Positions 1-12,078 of a stretch of 64,000 bases of DNA are shown piece by piece. Position 1 is the stretch's first letter, and every line of letters begins with the position of its first letter. Source of the stretch: Phytophthora quininea (Eukaryota; Oomycota; Peronosporomycetes; Peronosporales; Peronosporaceae); NCBI GenBank assembly GCA_011947345.1, contig JAAVTG010000614.1:434001-498000 (forward strand), in the 5' to 3' direction. The notes under the pieces are model-generated. The model was not told the origin of the DNA. It saw only the letters and a list, made by a program, of their open reading frames with translations, and did not search any database. Position numbers and translations under genes: made by a program.

Positions 1-593
1 CATGTACTTGGCGATTTGGTCCGCTGCCGTCTCACTGTAGATCTCCTTGACGAATGCGTGGGCCATGTCAATGCCCGCGGTGACGCCCGAGCTGGTCCAA
101 ATGTTGCCGTCGGTGACCCACCGCGCCTTGTGCACCCACTGGACCTGCGTGCGCGCCTGCACCACGTCCTGGTACGCGATCTTATTGGTCGTGGCCTGCT
201 TGCCGTCCAGGAAGCCAGTGTCCGCCAGGATGGCCGACCCAGTACACACCGTCAAGACAAATGTGGCCTGCTCGGCTGTGCGCTTGAGGAAGCTCATGAA
301 CTGCTGGTGCTTCTGCAGCTCGAAGCGTCCTCGTCCCCGGGGATCAGCAGGATGTCCACGTGCTCGTCCACGTCTTGGAACCCGTGGGTCGCGTACAGTG
401 GCATCCCCATGCCCAGCGGGTTCGTACTGCGGAGAGGGCCCGCAGCGACCGCCACGGTCAGGAACTTGACGGGCTGGTCGCAGAAGGTCGGCAGCTGCTC
501 CAGGTACGACGTCACCCCGATGAAATCCTGCTGCATGACGCCGTCGAACACCACGACGGCGATCGTTAACGCGGGCTTGGACATCATCGCCAC
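1..593 (-). CDS. DJ-1/PfpI-family protein, C-terminus beyond window edge
   Basis: The protein begins MAMMSKPALTIAVVVFDGV, a typical DJ-1/PfpI first strand, and continues through VDILLIPG. The nucleophile-elbow segment VCTGSAIL, with the family's reactive cysteine codon near 244-246, lies in the next frame. The frame breaks at the C run 335-338; one more base there restores the PGGRG signature that follows the ILLIP strand. The reading then runs open to base 1, so the end is missing. The family includes amidotransferase-like hydrolases, chaperones and glyoxalases; the substrate cannot be named. The start at 593 or the second Met at 587 are both possible. The break is more likely a base-calling error than a pseudogene, because both halves are well conserved. 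Confidence 0.8.
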
Positions 594-800
594 AGCAAGA
601 TCTGTGCTGCTGATGGAGTGATGGTGTATGCAAAATTACAAATCTGGGACGGTGCACCGAAAAGTCTGCCATAAGCTCTTCTACATCGGAGCCATTAGTA
701 GCTCGGCGCCTTGTGGTGCTCGCTTTGTGAGTGCTCTCCATCTGTGGTCGGTGTCTCGCTCGCTTTGGACGTGTCTCGACGACAGTTCGCAACCTCCTCG

Positions 801-1243
801 ATGGGTCGCAAGAAGTTTGTGGTGACGGTGGTGCTGTTCAAGTGCCACGACCTGGCAGCCGCCGACATGGACGTCGTGGGCGGCAAGAGCGACCCGTACG
901 TGGTCTTCACGCTGGGCGGCGTGACCAAGAAGAGCTCGTGCATCATGAACAACCTGAACCCGCAGTGGTCGCCGCCGGAGAAATTCCAGTTCGAGGTGGA
1001 CGACTGGGAGAGCGAGTTCCTGATCGCCCAAGTCTACGACTACGACCGACTGTCCAAAGACGACCTCATCGGCTCGGCCGTCATCCCGCTGGCGCTCTAC
1101 GCCGGCAATCGCCACTGCGAGATGTACAGCTACCCGCTAGTGCTGCCCGACGAGGTGGGCGGGCTGGGCGCGCCCGCAGCGACGTGTTCCTGCAGATCAG
1201 CTTGGCAGCCACTGACGGCAGTCCCATCGAGTTTTACTATTAG
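801..1243 (+). CDS. Small single C2-domain protein
   Basis: About 147 residues that are essentially one C2 domain, a calcium-dependent phospholipid-binding fold. Visible hallmarks are VVLFKCHDLAAADMD, the KSDPYVVF strand with its calcium-binding aspartate, NPQW, and YDYDRLSKDDLIG with the second aspartate cluster. The start MGRKKF at 801 sits directly before the first strand. The frame breaks between about 1150 and 1180 and resumes in a frame ending SDVFLQISLA...EFYY at 1243; one missing base would join them. No signal peptide or membrane segment is seen, so a peripheral membrane role resembling small plant C2 proteins is inferred. The gene stands alone on the plus strand. Confidence 0.8.
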
Positions 1244-2578
1244 GCTGGAAGAAGTGTTTTTGATTGTATTAAGGGGGAAAGAAGGAAGAACTGCTTCTAA
1301 GGAGAAGGAGAAGAATATAGCTAGCAGCGCACGGATAGAGTACGTTGTGCATCTACACGAGAGACCAAAATTCCTGGCGTGAACTGAACCATACGTCGAG
1401 ACGATCTCTTTGATCTTCGCGCTTTGAACGGAGATGACCACGAGCTCGGAATGGTATGGAGTCGAGATCGTCAGGCGCTTCAACGAAAGTCGTAGAGGTT
1501 TGGTCGACGAGTTCTTGGCGACGGTGTCAACACGATCCTAACAGCCAAGATAACGATAGAGACCGTGGCTGGAGGAAGACTTTAGCACGCTATTCGTCCG
1601 CACCAGCCTGGAAGAGCATTGATGCTGGCAGAACGAACGGCTTCTGCGTGCTCGCACTTGGCGGTTGGGGCTGTCGGAGTCACGACTTGAGTCTAGCAGC
1701 TGGTGCAGTGTCCTTCGCCACCAAAATCACGACGCAGAGCACGAAAGAAAGCTCGGTAAAAATCCCCTCCTCGCACCCAGCAATGCGAGCTCCATGGAGC
1801 TCCGAGTCCGACGCCTTTGGGGCCATCTTCCGACCTCTATTTTTCATCACGCGCTTACTGGGCCGTCTGCTGTTGCCAACGCGCTTGCGGAGACCGCAGT
1901 TTCCTGCGGCCTGGGCTCATTTTTCGGGAGCGGGATTTGCACCCGTACGAGCAGGCAATTAAGGCAAGCTGAGCACTCGAAACACCCCAAACACCGCTCG
2001 GCTTTTGCTTGCCACGCACGCGTCGAGCGTCGTGCAACACACTGACGTCGTTCGGTTGTCGACTCCGGGTCCGCCCTGCATCGCTTCAAGCTTGGTGACG
2101 CCCATACAACCAGCAAGTATAAACAACGGCTGGCGAGGCTCTATCACCCCACATGGCACCACTACTCGAGCCGCTCGATGCCCTCTTGCCAGTTCATCTA
2201 TGCAGCACGCTGGCGTCGTCCAGCCGAAAGACCTGTGCGTGCTGGCCGTCCAGCCTCTGAATCGAGGCTGTAACAGGCCTTCATTCTCCGATTCGGGCCA
2301 CCCTGCGCTTCAGCTGGCGGGCTCAGCAGACACCAAAGTCGACGCCGGTCTCCGTTGCCAGCAGGGAGCTCGATCCGAGCTCTGCAGTGGATTTGCCGCG
2401 CCCCAGTCGCTTCGGGGCTGGCATCATCGCCACGGATAGACGCTTATCGAGCGGGAGCCTGGCAGCGAGCGACGGGCGTCGTCGTCCTATCCGAATGTTA
2501 AGCGCCAGGCGAGCAGCGAGCGACGTCGTGCCGCCGCGTCCCAACGCATTCCGAAAGTCGAGCCGCCACCCGCTCAAC
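1244..2578. other. Intergenic stretch without a recognisable gene
   Basis: Several open frames cross this interval on both strands, but none has a recognisable domain or a paralog in the window. The frame of the downstream FYVE gene is open from 2387, yet its paralogs support a start at 2579, so 2387-2578 is probably leader. Confidence 0.5.
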
Positions 2579-5253
2579 ATGAGCCGCACGGCCGCGAACA
2601 AGACTACGGGCCATGCGCCGTCCACGCTCATGCTGGAGCGGATGCACGAGGCGGCCACGGACCTGGCCACGCTCGCGACCACCACCGCCGGGTGGCGCTT
2701 CGCCAACGAGCGCAACGGCGCCATGCTCTACGAGATGACAGGACGCAACCTGCCGGCGACAGTCACCACGGCCAGGAAGTTCGGACGCGGAGCAGGCCAC
2801 TCGTCCGACTACTACTTGGTGCGAGCAGTCACCACCGTGCACACGGGCGTGGCCGCCATGCTGGACTTGCTGCATTCGTCTACAACCGACGAGTACCGCC
2901 TCGTCATGCGACAGGTGTTCCAGCAGTACTTCCAGAACGGCGTGACGCTCAACAAGCTCACATGCACCACACCACCACCGTTTGCAGAGGACCCGGACGC
3001 AGGCGCGGAGGGAGCGAGACGCAGCTTCTCGGAGGACGACGCCTACTCGGTCAACTGGTTGACGCTCAAGGCGCAGGCAAAGCTCGGTAACGTCGAGAAC
3101 CACAGAGACTTCACACTGGTTAGCTATCAGGACGCGTTCGTGCGCCACGATCTAGGCATGCTGGACCGCGTAGGACGAGGCACGGCAAGAATGCGGTCGG
3201 CCTCGCCGAATGTGCAGCACAAGGGCAGGTTGGTGGGCGTTCACGTGCTCAGCAGCGTCAACTTCCAGGACGTTCCGGAACTGCCGATTCCGGACTGCAC
3301 CGATCGCCTTCACTTCCGCAACTCGGGCTTCGTGATCGAGGAGACGAACGAGCCCAACACGTTCCGACTATCGCTGTTCCTGTCGCTGTTGCCGACCAAG
3401 GCGACGTTGAAATACGCCAGGAAGTACCAACGCTGGCTGCAGACACTTGCGAGTTGCGTGGGCAATTTGGCGCAGGTGCTGCGTCCAGAGGTGACGCTGC
3501 ACTGCTTGAGCAAATTGACGTGGAAGCAGAGCGACCACTGCTTCATGTGCCTCAAGATGTTCCGCACCTTCCGTCGTTGCCATCACTGCCGATTCTGCGG
3601 CGAAGCTGTGTGTGGTGCTTGCTCTACTATGGTCAACATGGCAGGATACGACATCTCGGATGGTAGCAGCAGCACTCTAGCGGCGAGTTCGAGCAGTCTT
3701 GTATCTTCACAACGACAGAGCCCAGACAATACACGACTGGATCCTAACTTCGCCGGCACTGGCGACGTCTGGCACATGACTGCTGGAGAGACGACTCGCA
3801 GCAGCAACAGCAGTACTCGACGTTTCCGAGAGGCGAGAGGCTGCAACGCTTGTGTGGCCGACTTGCGTCAAGGTCTCACGGCATCGGTTTTCGGTCCACG
3901 CCGAAACTCGGACTCGGGTGAATATGAGCCTTCCAACCCCTCGCACGCACCGGATACAGCGGCAGCAACGAGGACGAAGATATTATCTCGTACGATAGCT
4001 CCGACGATGGCAACTATGAGCGTCTGGGGTCGATCGCGACGTATATCCCGTCGGACAACGGCGGAGCGATCGTGCAACAGCCGCAAATGTTCAACGCCAG
4101 TGAAATTCGTGAAGAGCACGGGGATGAATACCCCGCGGCATCGGAGGAACTGCAGGACAAGTTCCCGGCCGTGGACGAGCCGGCCCCGCCTCGGTTCCGC
4201 AATGTGTCGGACCCGGACCAACTGCGTCGCATGCGCAACGTCTCGGACCCGGAACTACCGATGCGCCTCAAGGACAAGCACAGTATCGTGTCAATGTCCA
4301 CGGCCACCAGTTCGTTCTCCCGGTCGTCGCATGACACTCGCTTTGGCGACAATGCGTCGCAGTACTCGCGCGGCACGAATTTCTCGGCGATGTCGGACGG
4401 ATCGTCGGCCTGTGACTTGTCGAGGGACCCCGACATTTTGGCACTTGCTGGTCTTACTCTCAAGCCCTCAGCCGATGATCCATGGGAGGCGACTTCGCAG
4501 AAGACAAGCACGATGCACCACAGCAGGAGCTGTGAACAACTGACTAGCCAGGTTCCCGAAGAACCCGAGAAGGAACAGGAGGCAACTAGTCCAGTTAAGC
4601 AACAGATCAAGGACGAAGACTCATTCCGCGGCAAGTTTATCTCGAAGCCGTGGCCTGGAAGCAGCACTTCCTCCAACGGCAGCGAATCTCGCTACCGAAG
4701 CAACACGGTGAAGTCACGAGACGACCTCACTCTTCACCCGGCAGATGTGCTTCGCCACCGTAGCCAAACCACCGCTGCTTTGGCGGCAACCGCTCCTATC
4801 GCACATGGTAGCAAGCCCAACGCTCTGATTAGCTCCATTGTTCAGGCGTCCAAGCCTGTTGACCAAGCGCCGAACAACTCCAACGGCCAATTCCACTTCT
4901 CGATAATGAAGAGCGAGCCAACCACCACGGCGGCTGCGATTGTAGCAGCCGTAGCAGCAGCGTCAAACAGACCGAACCGATCGCTTGCCCCGATGATCAC
5001 AAGCACACAGAATGAGGCTATACCAAGCAGCAACCCTTACGCGACTACAGCAGTTCGACGAGGCTCCCTCCCGATGCAGATGCACCGACTACCGGCTTCG
5101 GTTCCTGAGGGCAGTACCGCCTCGGATGAATCGGATATGATCCCGCTGCCTCAAGCGGAACAGCCCGGATTTGTCCTGTTCTCGGATTCGAGGCGTGAGT
5201 CCATTATGACTAGGCCCGACAACGGTGAGGATATGATTCCGCTCGACTTTTAG
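2579..5253 (+). CDS. START-like/FYVE zinc-finger protein, paralog 1
   Basis: About 890 residues. The N-terminus (MLERMHEAATDLATLA... to about residue 300) resembles the START-like lipid-binding region common in oomycete FYVE proteins. The FYVE finger starts near residue 313: WKQSDHCFMC, then RRCHHCRFCGEAVCGAC, the R(R/K)HHCRxCG core that binds PI(3)P on endosomes. The last cysteine pair (GCNAC) lies 73 residues after the sixth cysteine instead of close by. The long tail carries RDPDILALAGLTLKPS and ends DMIPLDF. The start at 2579 (MSRTA) matches paralog 2. The frame breaks once; one more C in the run 3937-3940 rejoins it. A role in phosphoinositide-dependent trafficking is inferred. Confidence 0.85.
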
Positions 5254-5437
5254 GCGACGTGTTTCGACAGCGTTGGAACTGTCGACGTGAAGGAAGTTAT
5301 GTACGTGTGCTCGATCGAAGAGCTGAGCCAGCTAGAATGGATTATAACAAGGTGTCGTATTTATCAGCAGCAAGCATTTGCTTTTGTGCGGAAGCTCATT
5401 ATATTTTTCATTCCCTACATTACTTCGACAGTTTACA

Positions 5438-6699
5438 TCAAAAGCCCTCCCGTTTGTGCGCGGTGGGCGATAAATTCATCTGCAGCTCGGCGAGGCACGT
5501 CGAACATCCGCGCGTGTCTGGCAGTTCCTCTCTGTTGTGGGTCGAGCTTCCGTCGCGTTCAATGTACGACACGTCGAACGCCGACAAGTTGATAAATCCC
5601 GAGCACGCGCTGCACACGGCTTCGCCGCAGAACCGACAATGGTGACAGCGTCGCATGGAGAATTTACCAAACGGCTTTAGACAGATGAAGCAGTGATCGC
5701 TCTCCACCCACATCATCTTGGTGAGTCTTTCGATCGTCACACCAGGTTTCTCGGGCTCTGCTAGATTCCCGAGGCAGGCCGCTAGTCCCTGCAGCCACTT
5801 GACGTACTTCTTGGATAGCGAACTGCCCTGAGACTGGGCTGCTCGAATCCGTGGACTAGCAGAGACTGCCTTGAGGATCTGTCGATTCGGCATCAAGGAC
5901 AGCAACAAACTCACCCGAACAGTACTCGGTTCGTTGGTGGTTTCCATCACCACGCCAGAGTTGCGGAAATGCAGTCGCTCGGTTTTCGACGACTTTGGTA
6001 GCTCCGGGATGTCGGAGAAGTTCATGCTGGAAAACGTGTGCACTCCGATGAGCGCATGTGGTGCCATCACATCGTGCACTGCTCGCCGACCTTGTCGCAG
6101 TCCGAGCCGCTCGAGCGACTTGTCCGAGTGGCGCTCAAAGATGTCCTGATAGCACATCATGGTGAAGTCGTGACAGCCGTCCACACCGCCCAGTTTGTTG
6201 AGCGACCGCAGCGTCAGCCAGTTGGCTGCGTACGCGTCGTCCTCCGTGTAGCTGCGCCAGTCCCCATCGGTGCTGTCCGGGTCCTGTGCTGCCGCCGGCG
6301 GTGGTGCACGTGAGTTTGTCGAGTGTGACGCCGTTCTCCACGAGTCCACCGAAGAGTTTGTCCATGGCCTCGACGTACTGCTGCGTGTGTGACGTCTTTA
6401 GGAAGGCCAGCAACTCGTCCACATCCGCGTCCAATGTGGTGACAGCCCGCACCAGGTAAAACTCGGACGGGTGGCCACCCCCGCCAGCCCCGAACGTGTC
6501 GACGGTGCTGATGCAGCGCGGCAGCGCGTCCCCGTGAGATCGTACAGATGGCAGCTGTTCCGTTCGGCCACGAACTTCCACGAGTCCGTCGGCACCGACG
6601 TGACCAGAAACGCCAAGTCGGTGGCGTCCTCGCGCACTCGACGGAGAATCCGCGCCGCGGGGCGTGGCCCGAGGTTTTGCACTCGGCCGTTCGACTCAT
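5438..6699 (-). CDS. START-like/FYVE protein, paralog 2, short form with broken frame
   Basis: Begins MSRTAECKTSGHAP at 6699, parallel to paralog 1. It keeps the START-like region (DATDLAFL, HPSEFYLVRAVTT) and a full FYVE core (WVESDHCFIC, RRCHHCRFCGEAVCSAC, then CSTC after only 32 residues). It stops about 20 residues after the finger and lacks the long tail of the other two. Three frame breaks: the G run 6659-6662 and the C run 6530-6533 (each fixed by one base), and one near 6290-6315 needing two bases or one fewer. It is convergent with paralog 1 and divergent from paralog 3. It may be a functional short form or an early pseudogene; the intact zinc ligands argue for function. Confidence 0.72.
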
Positions 6700-7889
6700 C
6701 GTCCGGACTGCCGAGACGTTCGGACAATGGTGAGGCCGACACTTCGAGCGGATGCACACTCCGCCTCGGGTCTGTCATTTTCGGAGACCACGTCAAAACT
6801 GAGTAGGTGCACTTCAGCCTGTGACGAGCGCAATGTTGGCCTGTTCTGATTGGCATGACGAAGCGCGACGTCATTCATTTGACGACTGGCGAAGTTCACT
6901 TCAACTTGGGCAAACAAATCCTTCACGACGACTTCGACTCGCCAAGACTGCAGAGACCGAGAAAACGACAGACAGCTTGCTTCTCGGCTGGACCAGCTAC
7001 TCGGAGGAGGTACTGGAGACGTTGCCAGAGGGAGAGTTGGTCTCGCGTTGCAGCCCCGCGCACCCGCTCAAACAAGATGGGCAGCAGCAAACATATCTGA
7101 ACGCCCAAACAGTTCATAAAGGCCTCGAGGCTGGTCGACGCTTGCTTTATCCGTCTTGGTCGCTGCGTGAGTTATCTAATCGTGCTGAGAGGGTCGTCGC
7201 GTATTGAACGTCAATTGTTGGCGACGTGCACGAGTTTCCGTCGCATCTAGCACCACCACCACCACCATTATGCCACGACAAAGCCGATCTTGACGACCCA
7301 GCGCATTGCTCGTAGTGCTGCCATCGCCTCGGTCGTGCACCGGACCCGCGTTATCCTGAAGTGGCCGTCTTAGCTGTCTCCCATGGTCGTTCGAGGCTAA
7401 GCGAGAATTTCGTGGAGAAAGTTTTCCTCGCCAAGATAACACTCCCGATCCGAGTTGCTGCTGCATTGGTCATGCCAAGCCTAGCAAACTTGGTCTTACG
7501 TGCCGGTAGTCAACAACTAGCTGCGTTCATGCTCTACAAGCCCAGGAATTCGACCCCGACCTCACTCCTTCAGTCATGAAAATGTGGTCGGAGTCGCGGA
7601 AAAAGCTTTCATGTAATGCAGCAGCCACCTGGATCTGATCGTAAAGGACGACGTCGCAAACACGACGGTAATGCAGCCTTGCTAGCAGCAGCCCCCGCCG
7701 CGTGAAAGTAGTTTTTCTCCTGACTGGCTCCAGCGTCTTCATCCACAGTCTCCACAGGGAGATGGGAGCCGAATCCTCGACCTCGAACATGGTGCCACTC
7801 ACTCGCCAAATCGCCGTCGGTGACGCAGGTCCGTGCCAGCTGCTAACGGAGACTTTGGTTCGTCTCGAAGCATTCAGCTTTTCGCCGCA
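6700..7889. promoter_or_regulatory. Divergent intergenic region between FYVE paralogs 2 and 3
   Basis: About 1.2 kb separates the two start codons, which point away from each other. No open frame here has recognisable content. It must hold both promoters, but no convincing initiator motif could be picked by eye. Confidence 0.4.
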
Positions 7890-10218
7890 ATGAGTTCCGA
7901 CAGGCAGGCCGCGACCCCGTCGGCCAGAATCCTCGGCCGGGTGCGGGAGGACGCCACCGACTTGGCACTGCTCGCCACCACCACGTCACACGACTGGAAG
8001 CTGCTGAGCGACAAGCACGACACCCAACTGTACGAGATGACGGGGAGTCGCTGTCCACCAAGATCAGCACGGTACGCACCTTCGGCAAAGGTGGTGGTGG
8101 CCACCCGTCCGAGTTCTACCTGGTGCGGGCCGCCACCACCGTCCGAGCGGACGTCAACACCATGCTGGACGTCTTGCGGACAAGCACCTCAGATGACTTT
8201 CGGGCGGTCATGAAGAAGATTTTCGACAAGCAGTTCGAGAATGGAGCAGTCGTCGACTCGCTCAGCTGCACGACACCGCCGCCCTACGCCCCCAACACCG
8301 ACAGCAACGGCGGTCGCGGTGGGTGGCAGATCTTCAGCGAGGACGACGGCTACAGCGCCAACTGGCTCACGTTGAGGGCCTTCTCCAAGCTCGGAGGACT
8401 CGAAGGCCACCGAGACTTCACCATGGTGTGCTACCAAGACGTCTTCGAGCAGGCCTACCTCAGCGACAAGCTGCAGCGTGTGGGGCGTCGCGTCGCTCGT
8501 GACCCTCAACGACCGCAACCTGTGCAAGGCTCAAGACTGATCGGCATCCACACGCTGTCCAGTATGAACTTTAAAGACATTCCCGAGCTACCCCGGTCCT
8601 CAAAGACCGACCGCCTGCACTTCCGCAACTCTGGCGTTGTCGTTGAAGAGATGGAGGAAGACGCCGGTGGCTCGATGGTCCGAGTGAGCTTGTTCCTGTC
8701 ACTCATGCCGTCGAAACTCATTTTGAAGGAGGTCTCGCAGAGTCCTCGAATGCGTGTGGCGTTGACGGCGGGCAGCGAAGTGGCCAAGAAGTATAAGAAG
8801 TGGCTGCAGACATTGGCGCTAGGGGTGACCCACTTGGCGGAAGCGGCGAAGCCTTCCGTGACGATGCAGCACTTGAGCAAGATGACGTGGACCGAGAGCG
8901 ACCACTGCTTTCTGTGCCTCAAGACGTTCCGCACCTACCGTCGTCGACACCACTGCCGCTTCTGTGGTGAAGCCGTGTGCGGGTCGTGCTCAGGTTTCGT
9001 GAATATGGCGGCGTTCGATGTCAACTACGAAGGCAACGAGCACGCCAATGACAACCAAGAGAGTATTACGGTGGGCCACCGAAAGCTGGACGTGCGCACA
9101 GCAAGCGACGGCAGTGGGCGCAGCGACTCAAACCCGTCTGGAGGAAGTACCGAAGAGTTTTTGGAGACCCGCGGCTGCAACACGTGTGTGTCCGAGCTGC
9201 AGATGAACTTGACGATATTATCGCATGGCCAACAAGAGCTCAATATGTACACCAACAGTAGCACCGGCAGTCTCTCGCAGCTTGTGAGCGCTCGACTCAA
9301 GAACCGAGGCGCTGGTCATGGTGATACTCACTACGCCAATGCACACGACCCACCGCCACCGTATCCTGGTCGAGACAACGATTTTGACCGTGACCAAGCG
9401 ATGCCTATGCTTGGAGAAAGTCTCTATCGGAACAACCAGCAGTACTCAGGACAAGCGATGAGCTTCTCCACCATCAGCAGCAGCTCATACTCCGGGCTTT
9501 CGCAGGACGAGAGGACGCGGCTCGGCGTGTACCATTCTACCAACTCGGCCGAGTTTATGGGGAAGGCACCACCACCGTCGACCTCGACGAGTACAAACAT
9601 GGGCACACCGAGCAGCTTCTCGACCTCGGACGCCTCGCTCAGCGCTTTCTTGGCTCGTGATCCCGATATTCTGTCGCTGAATGGATTGACGTTGTCTCCC
9701 AGCGATTCTATTACTCCCAGCACGATGACTCCTATCGACGACGATGAGCACATGGACCTTGTGTACAAGCGACCATCGACAGGCACTCGCTCCAGCTACG
9801 CTACGACAGCCAACACGAACGAAGGCAGCGGCCATAGCCAATTTCTCTACGCCAACATGACGCCACAGGAAGTGCAGACAGCGGAAAAACTCATTAGAGA
9901 GGCCAATACGAGAGGAAATTGCCACATGAGTGGCCGGCCGCCGCTAATGACTCGCCACCGACCCCAGTACCAACCGGACTTTGAAAAGAGCCCGGTGCAT
10001 GGCATCAAAAGGTGTACGACATGCCTCGAGCAGGAAGTTCGTCTTCGTTACATTCATCTGGAAGTGCACACAGTGACCTGATTCAGCTGACCTCCACCAC
10101 TAAAAAGGAGGAGAATGTGCCAACCAAGGCGGAATTTGTTGTGTTCGACGACAACCGGCAGACAGAAGTCGCTAAAAGTGTTGACAGTGCCAGCGATATG
10201 ATCCCGCTCTCGTTCTGA
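7890..10218 (+). CDS. START-like/FYVE zinc-finger protein, paralog 3
   Basis: About 775 residues. The START-like N-terminus (ARILGRVREDATDLALLA, then HPSEFYLVRAATTV) is followed by the FYVE core WTESDHCFLC...RRRHHCRFCGEAVCGSC and, 62 residues later, GCNTC. The tail is rich in Ser, Thr and Pro and contains RDPDILSLNGLTLSPS, as in paralog 1, and ends DMIPLSF. Two breaks are each fixed by one base: the G run 8042-8045 and the A run 10007-10010. The second repair restores the C-terminal peptide that paralog 1 also has, which is strong evidence that the break is artefactual. The start MSSDRQ at 7890 precedes the conserved region directly. Endosomal PI(3)P binding is inferred from the finger. Confidence 0.85.
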
Positions 10219-10380
10219 AGCAGTATATGTGTGCATTTGGCGGCGAGTAGAAGAACAAGTAGACACAATGACCACAAGGACAGAACAAGCGAGTGTCGCC
10301 CCGAAGAGAAACCAGAATTGATGGCGTCGTCGCCAATATTTATCACGAATAAAAGAGTGCAACGATACCAGACTCAGCAG

Positions 10381-11927
10381 CTACTCATCCGCTTGACCTT
10401 TTCCTTTGTCTTCCGTGGCATCGTGTTTGGCGGCTTCGTCAGTGGGCTGAGCATCTTCTTCAGTTGCTGCTCCTTCAGTCTTGGCCGCCATTTCCTCTGC
10501 TTCCTGTCCTGCTTCTTGCTCTTGCTGCTGTTCATCTTCTTTCTGTTCCTTTTGATTATCTTCTCTTTGACCATTTAGTTCTTGTTGCTGCTCTTGCTGT
10601 TGTTGCAGCCGACGCTGCTTCTTCAAGCGTAATTCCCGTAAGAAGTTCTCAAACGCGGGGACATCAGGAAAGCTTTGACCAGCGAACACTGGATTCGGAT
10701 GCGAAAACTCCTCGCCGCCTACAAAGAAAGTATAGCCAGGATCCTTAACCTCTTGTTTGTTCCCGTCCAACTCTTCGTGATCATCATCGTCACTTGTCGA
10801 GTCCGAGTAGTCGTCACTGTCGAGGTCTTGGACTTGGATGGCGAGTCCTTCGGTGCTCAACGCGATGGTGCGGTGCAGCATTTGCTTATCGCAAGCAATG
10901 AAAAGAACGTGGCAGACGCTGTCTGAGGGCAAGTTCGTCACATCCAGAGACAAAAGCCTTCCACGACATTGCTCTCCTTAAGAGTCTCATCTTTTGATCC
11001 TTCCACTGGTGACGCTTCTTCGTCCAGCGCATGGTCATGTTCGTCGCGTAGTCTTGTGATCTGTGACTCGAAGTTCGGCTCTTCGCTTCGAGCGTCGCCA
11101 ATTCCTCGCCAGATCAGCTGGAAGTAGCCGTTCAGGAAAAGCTGCGAGCGTGGTAGTCGGTAATTCACACGCAGCAGAGCTCCACGTTCGTGCACGCGCC
11201 CCATATTCTGAGCTTGGTCAATGGCCAAATGTTCCCGGACAGGTTCGAACGCCAGGTAAAATCCGTCGGGATCTTCGTTCTGGTTGCTGGCCGACTCGCA
11301 TTTGCCTAGTAGTGAGCGGATCTGTTCATCTTGGAGTACTGCCTTCCGTTCTCGTAGTTGGTGCAATGCAAGACACCGACGACTTCGAGCCGTAGCAGGC
11401 TTGATGCTGTCGCGTCGAGTCTCGAGATAATCGTCCATCTCTTCCGTGCTCATGAGCAGCTCCGGCGGCACCAGATCAACTGGGAACAGCCCAAACGCGT
11501 CTCTCGTCTGCAGATCGAATTGCGTCGGATAATGCTGCAGCACAAAGGCCACAAAGGCCAAATTGCCGGTCGCACAGGCCCGATGACAGGCCGACCAGCC
11601 CGCAGAGTTGCTTGTCGCGCTAGTGTCGTTGCCGTCGTCGTTGTCTCCTGTGTCAATACTCGACGCGGTCGAGCTCCAAATCTCTGGCTTGGTCTGCAGT
11701 AAAAGCTCCAATGCAATCTGCAATTGCTGGAGTTGCTGCCCGGAATCGAATTCCGAGGCCACCACCGTATGCACTGCTTCCTCCAGCTCTAACGCCCACG
11801 TAGAGTCCGTGGTGATGGGTTCTTCACTCTTGACGTTGGCGTCGTGCTCGAGCAGGATCGTCTTGAGTCGTTGAATGTCGCCGTCCACGACGCAGTCCAC
11901 CAGACCCGAAGACGTTGCTACTCCCAT
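10381..11927 (-). CDS. Ankyrin-like protein with acidic, glutamine-rich C-terminus
   Basis: About 515 residues. The N-terminal half has weak ankyrin-like helices (GDIQRLKTILLEHDANV, GWSACHRACATGNLAFVAFVLQHYP). A middle region reads GALLRVNYRLPRSQLFLNGYFQLIW. The C-terminal part is very acidic (DSDDYSDSTSDDDDHEELDG) and then low-complexity Gln/Glu, probably coiled or disordered. The frame breaks at the A run 10952-10955; one more base joins both parts cleanly. No enzyme motif or signal peptide is seen. The gene is convergent with FYVE paralog 3. Function is unknown; a scaffold role is only a guess. Confidence 0.7.
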
Positions 11928-12078
11928 GGTGCTGTCGCCGACTGAACGTCGCTTTGACCGTCGGATCTTTTTTCCCTAGAAGATCGACTTTTTGACGTGC
12001 AAAATGCAGATGGCTACATCGTTGCTACATGTTTGCTTCTTGCTCTAAGTTATGCTTACTCTCCTTCGGCGGCACGCT

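Noticed and set aside
1456..2045. Overlapping plus-strand frames of 126-168 codons
   Set aside because: No domain, no paralog and no coding-like composition.
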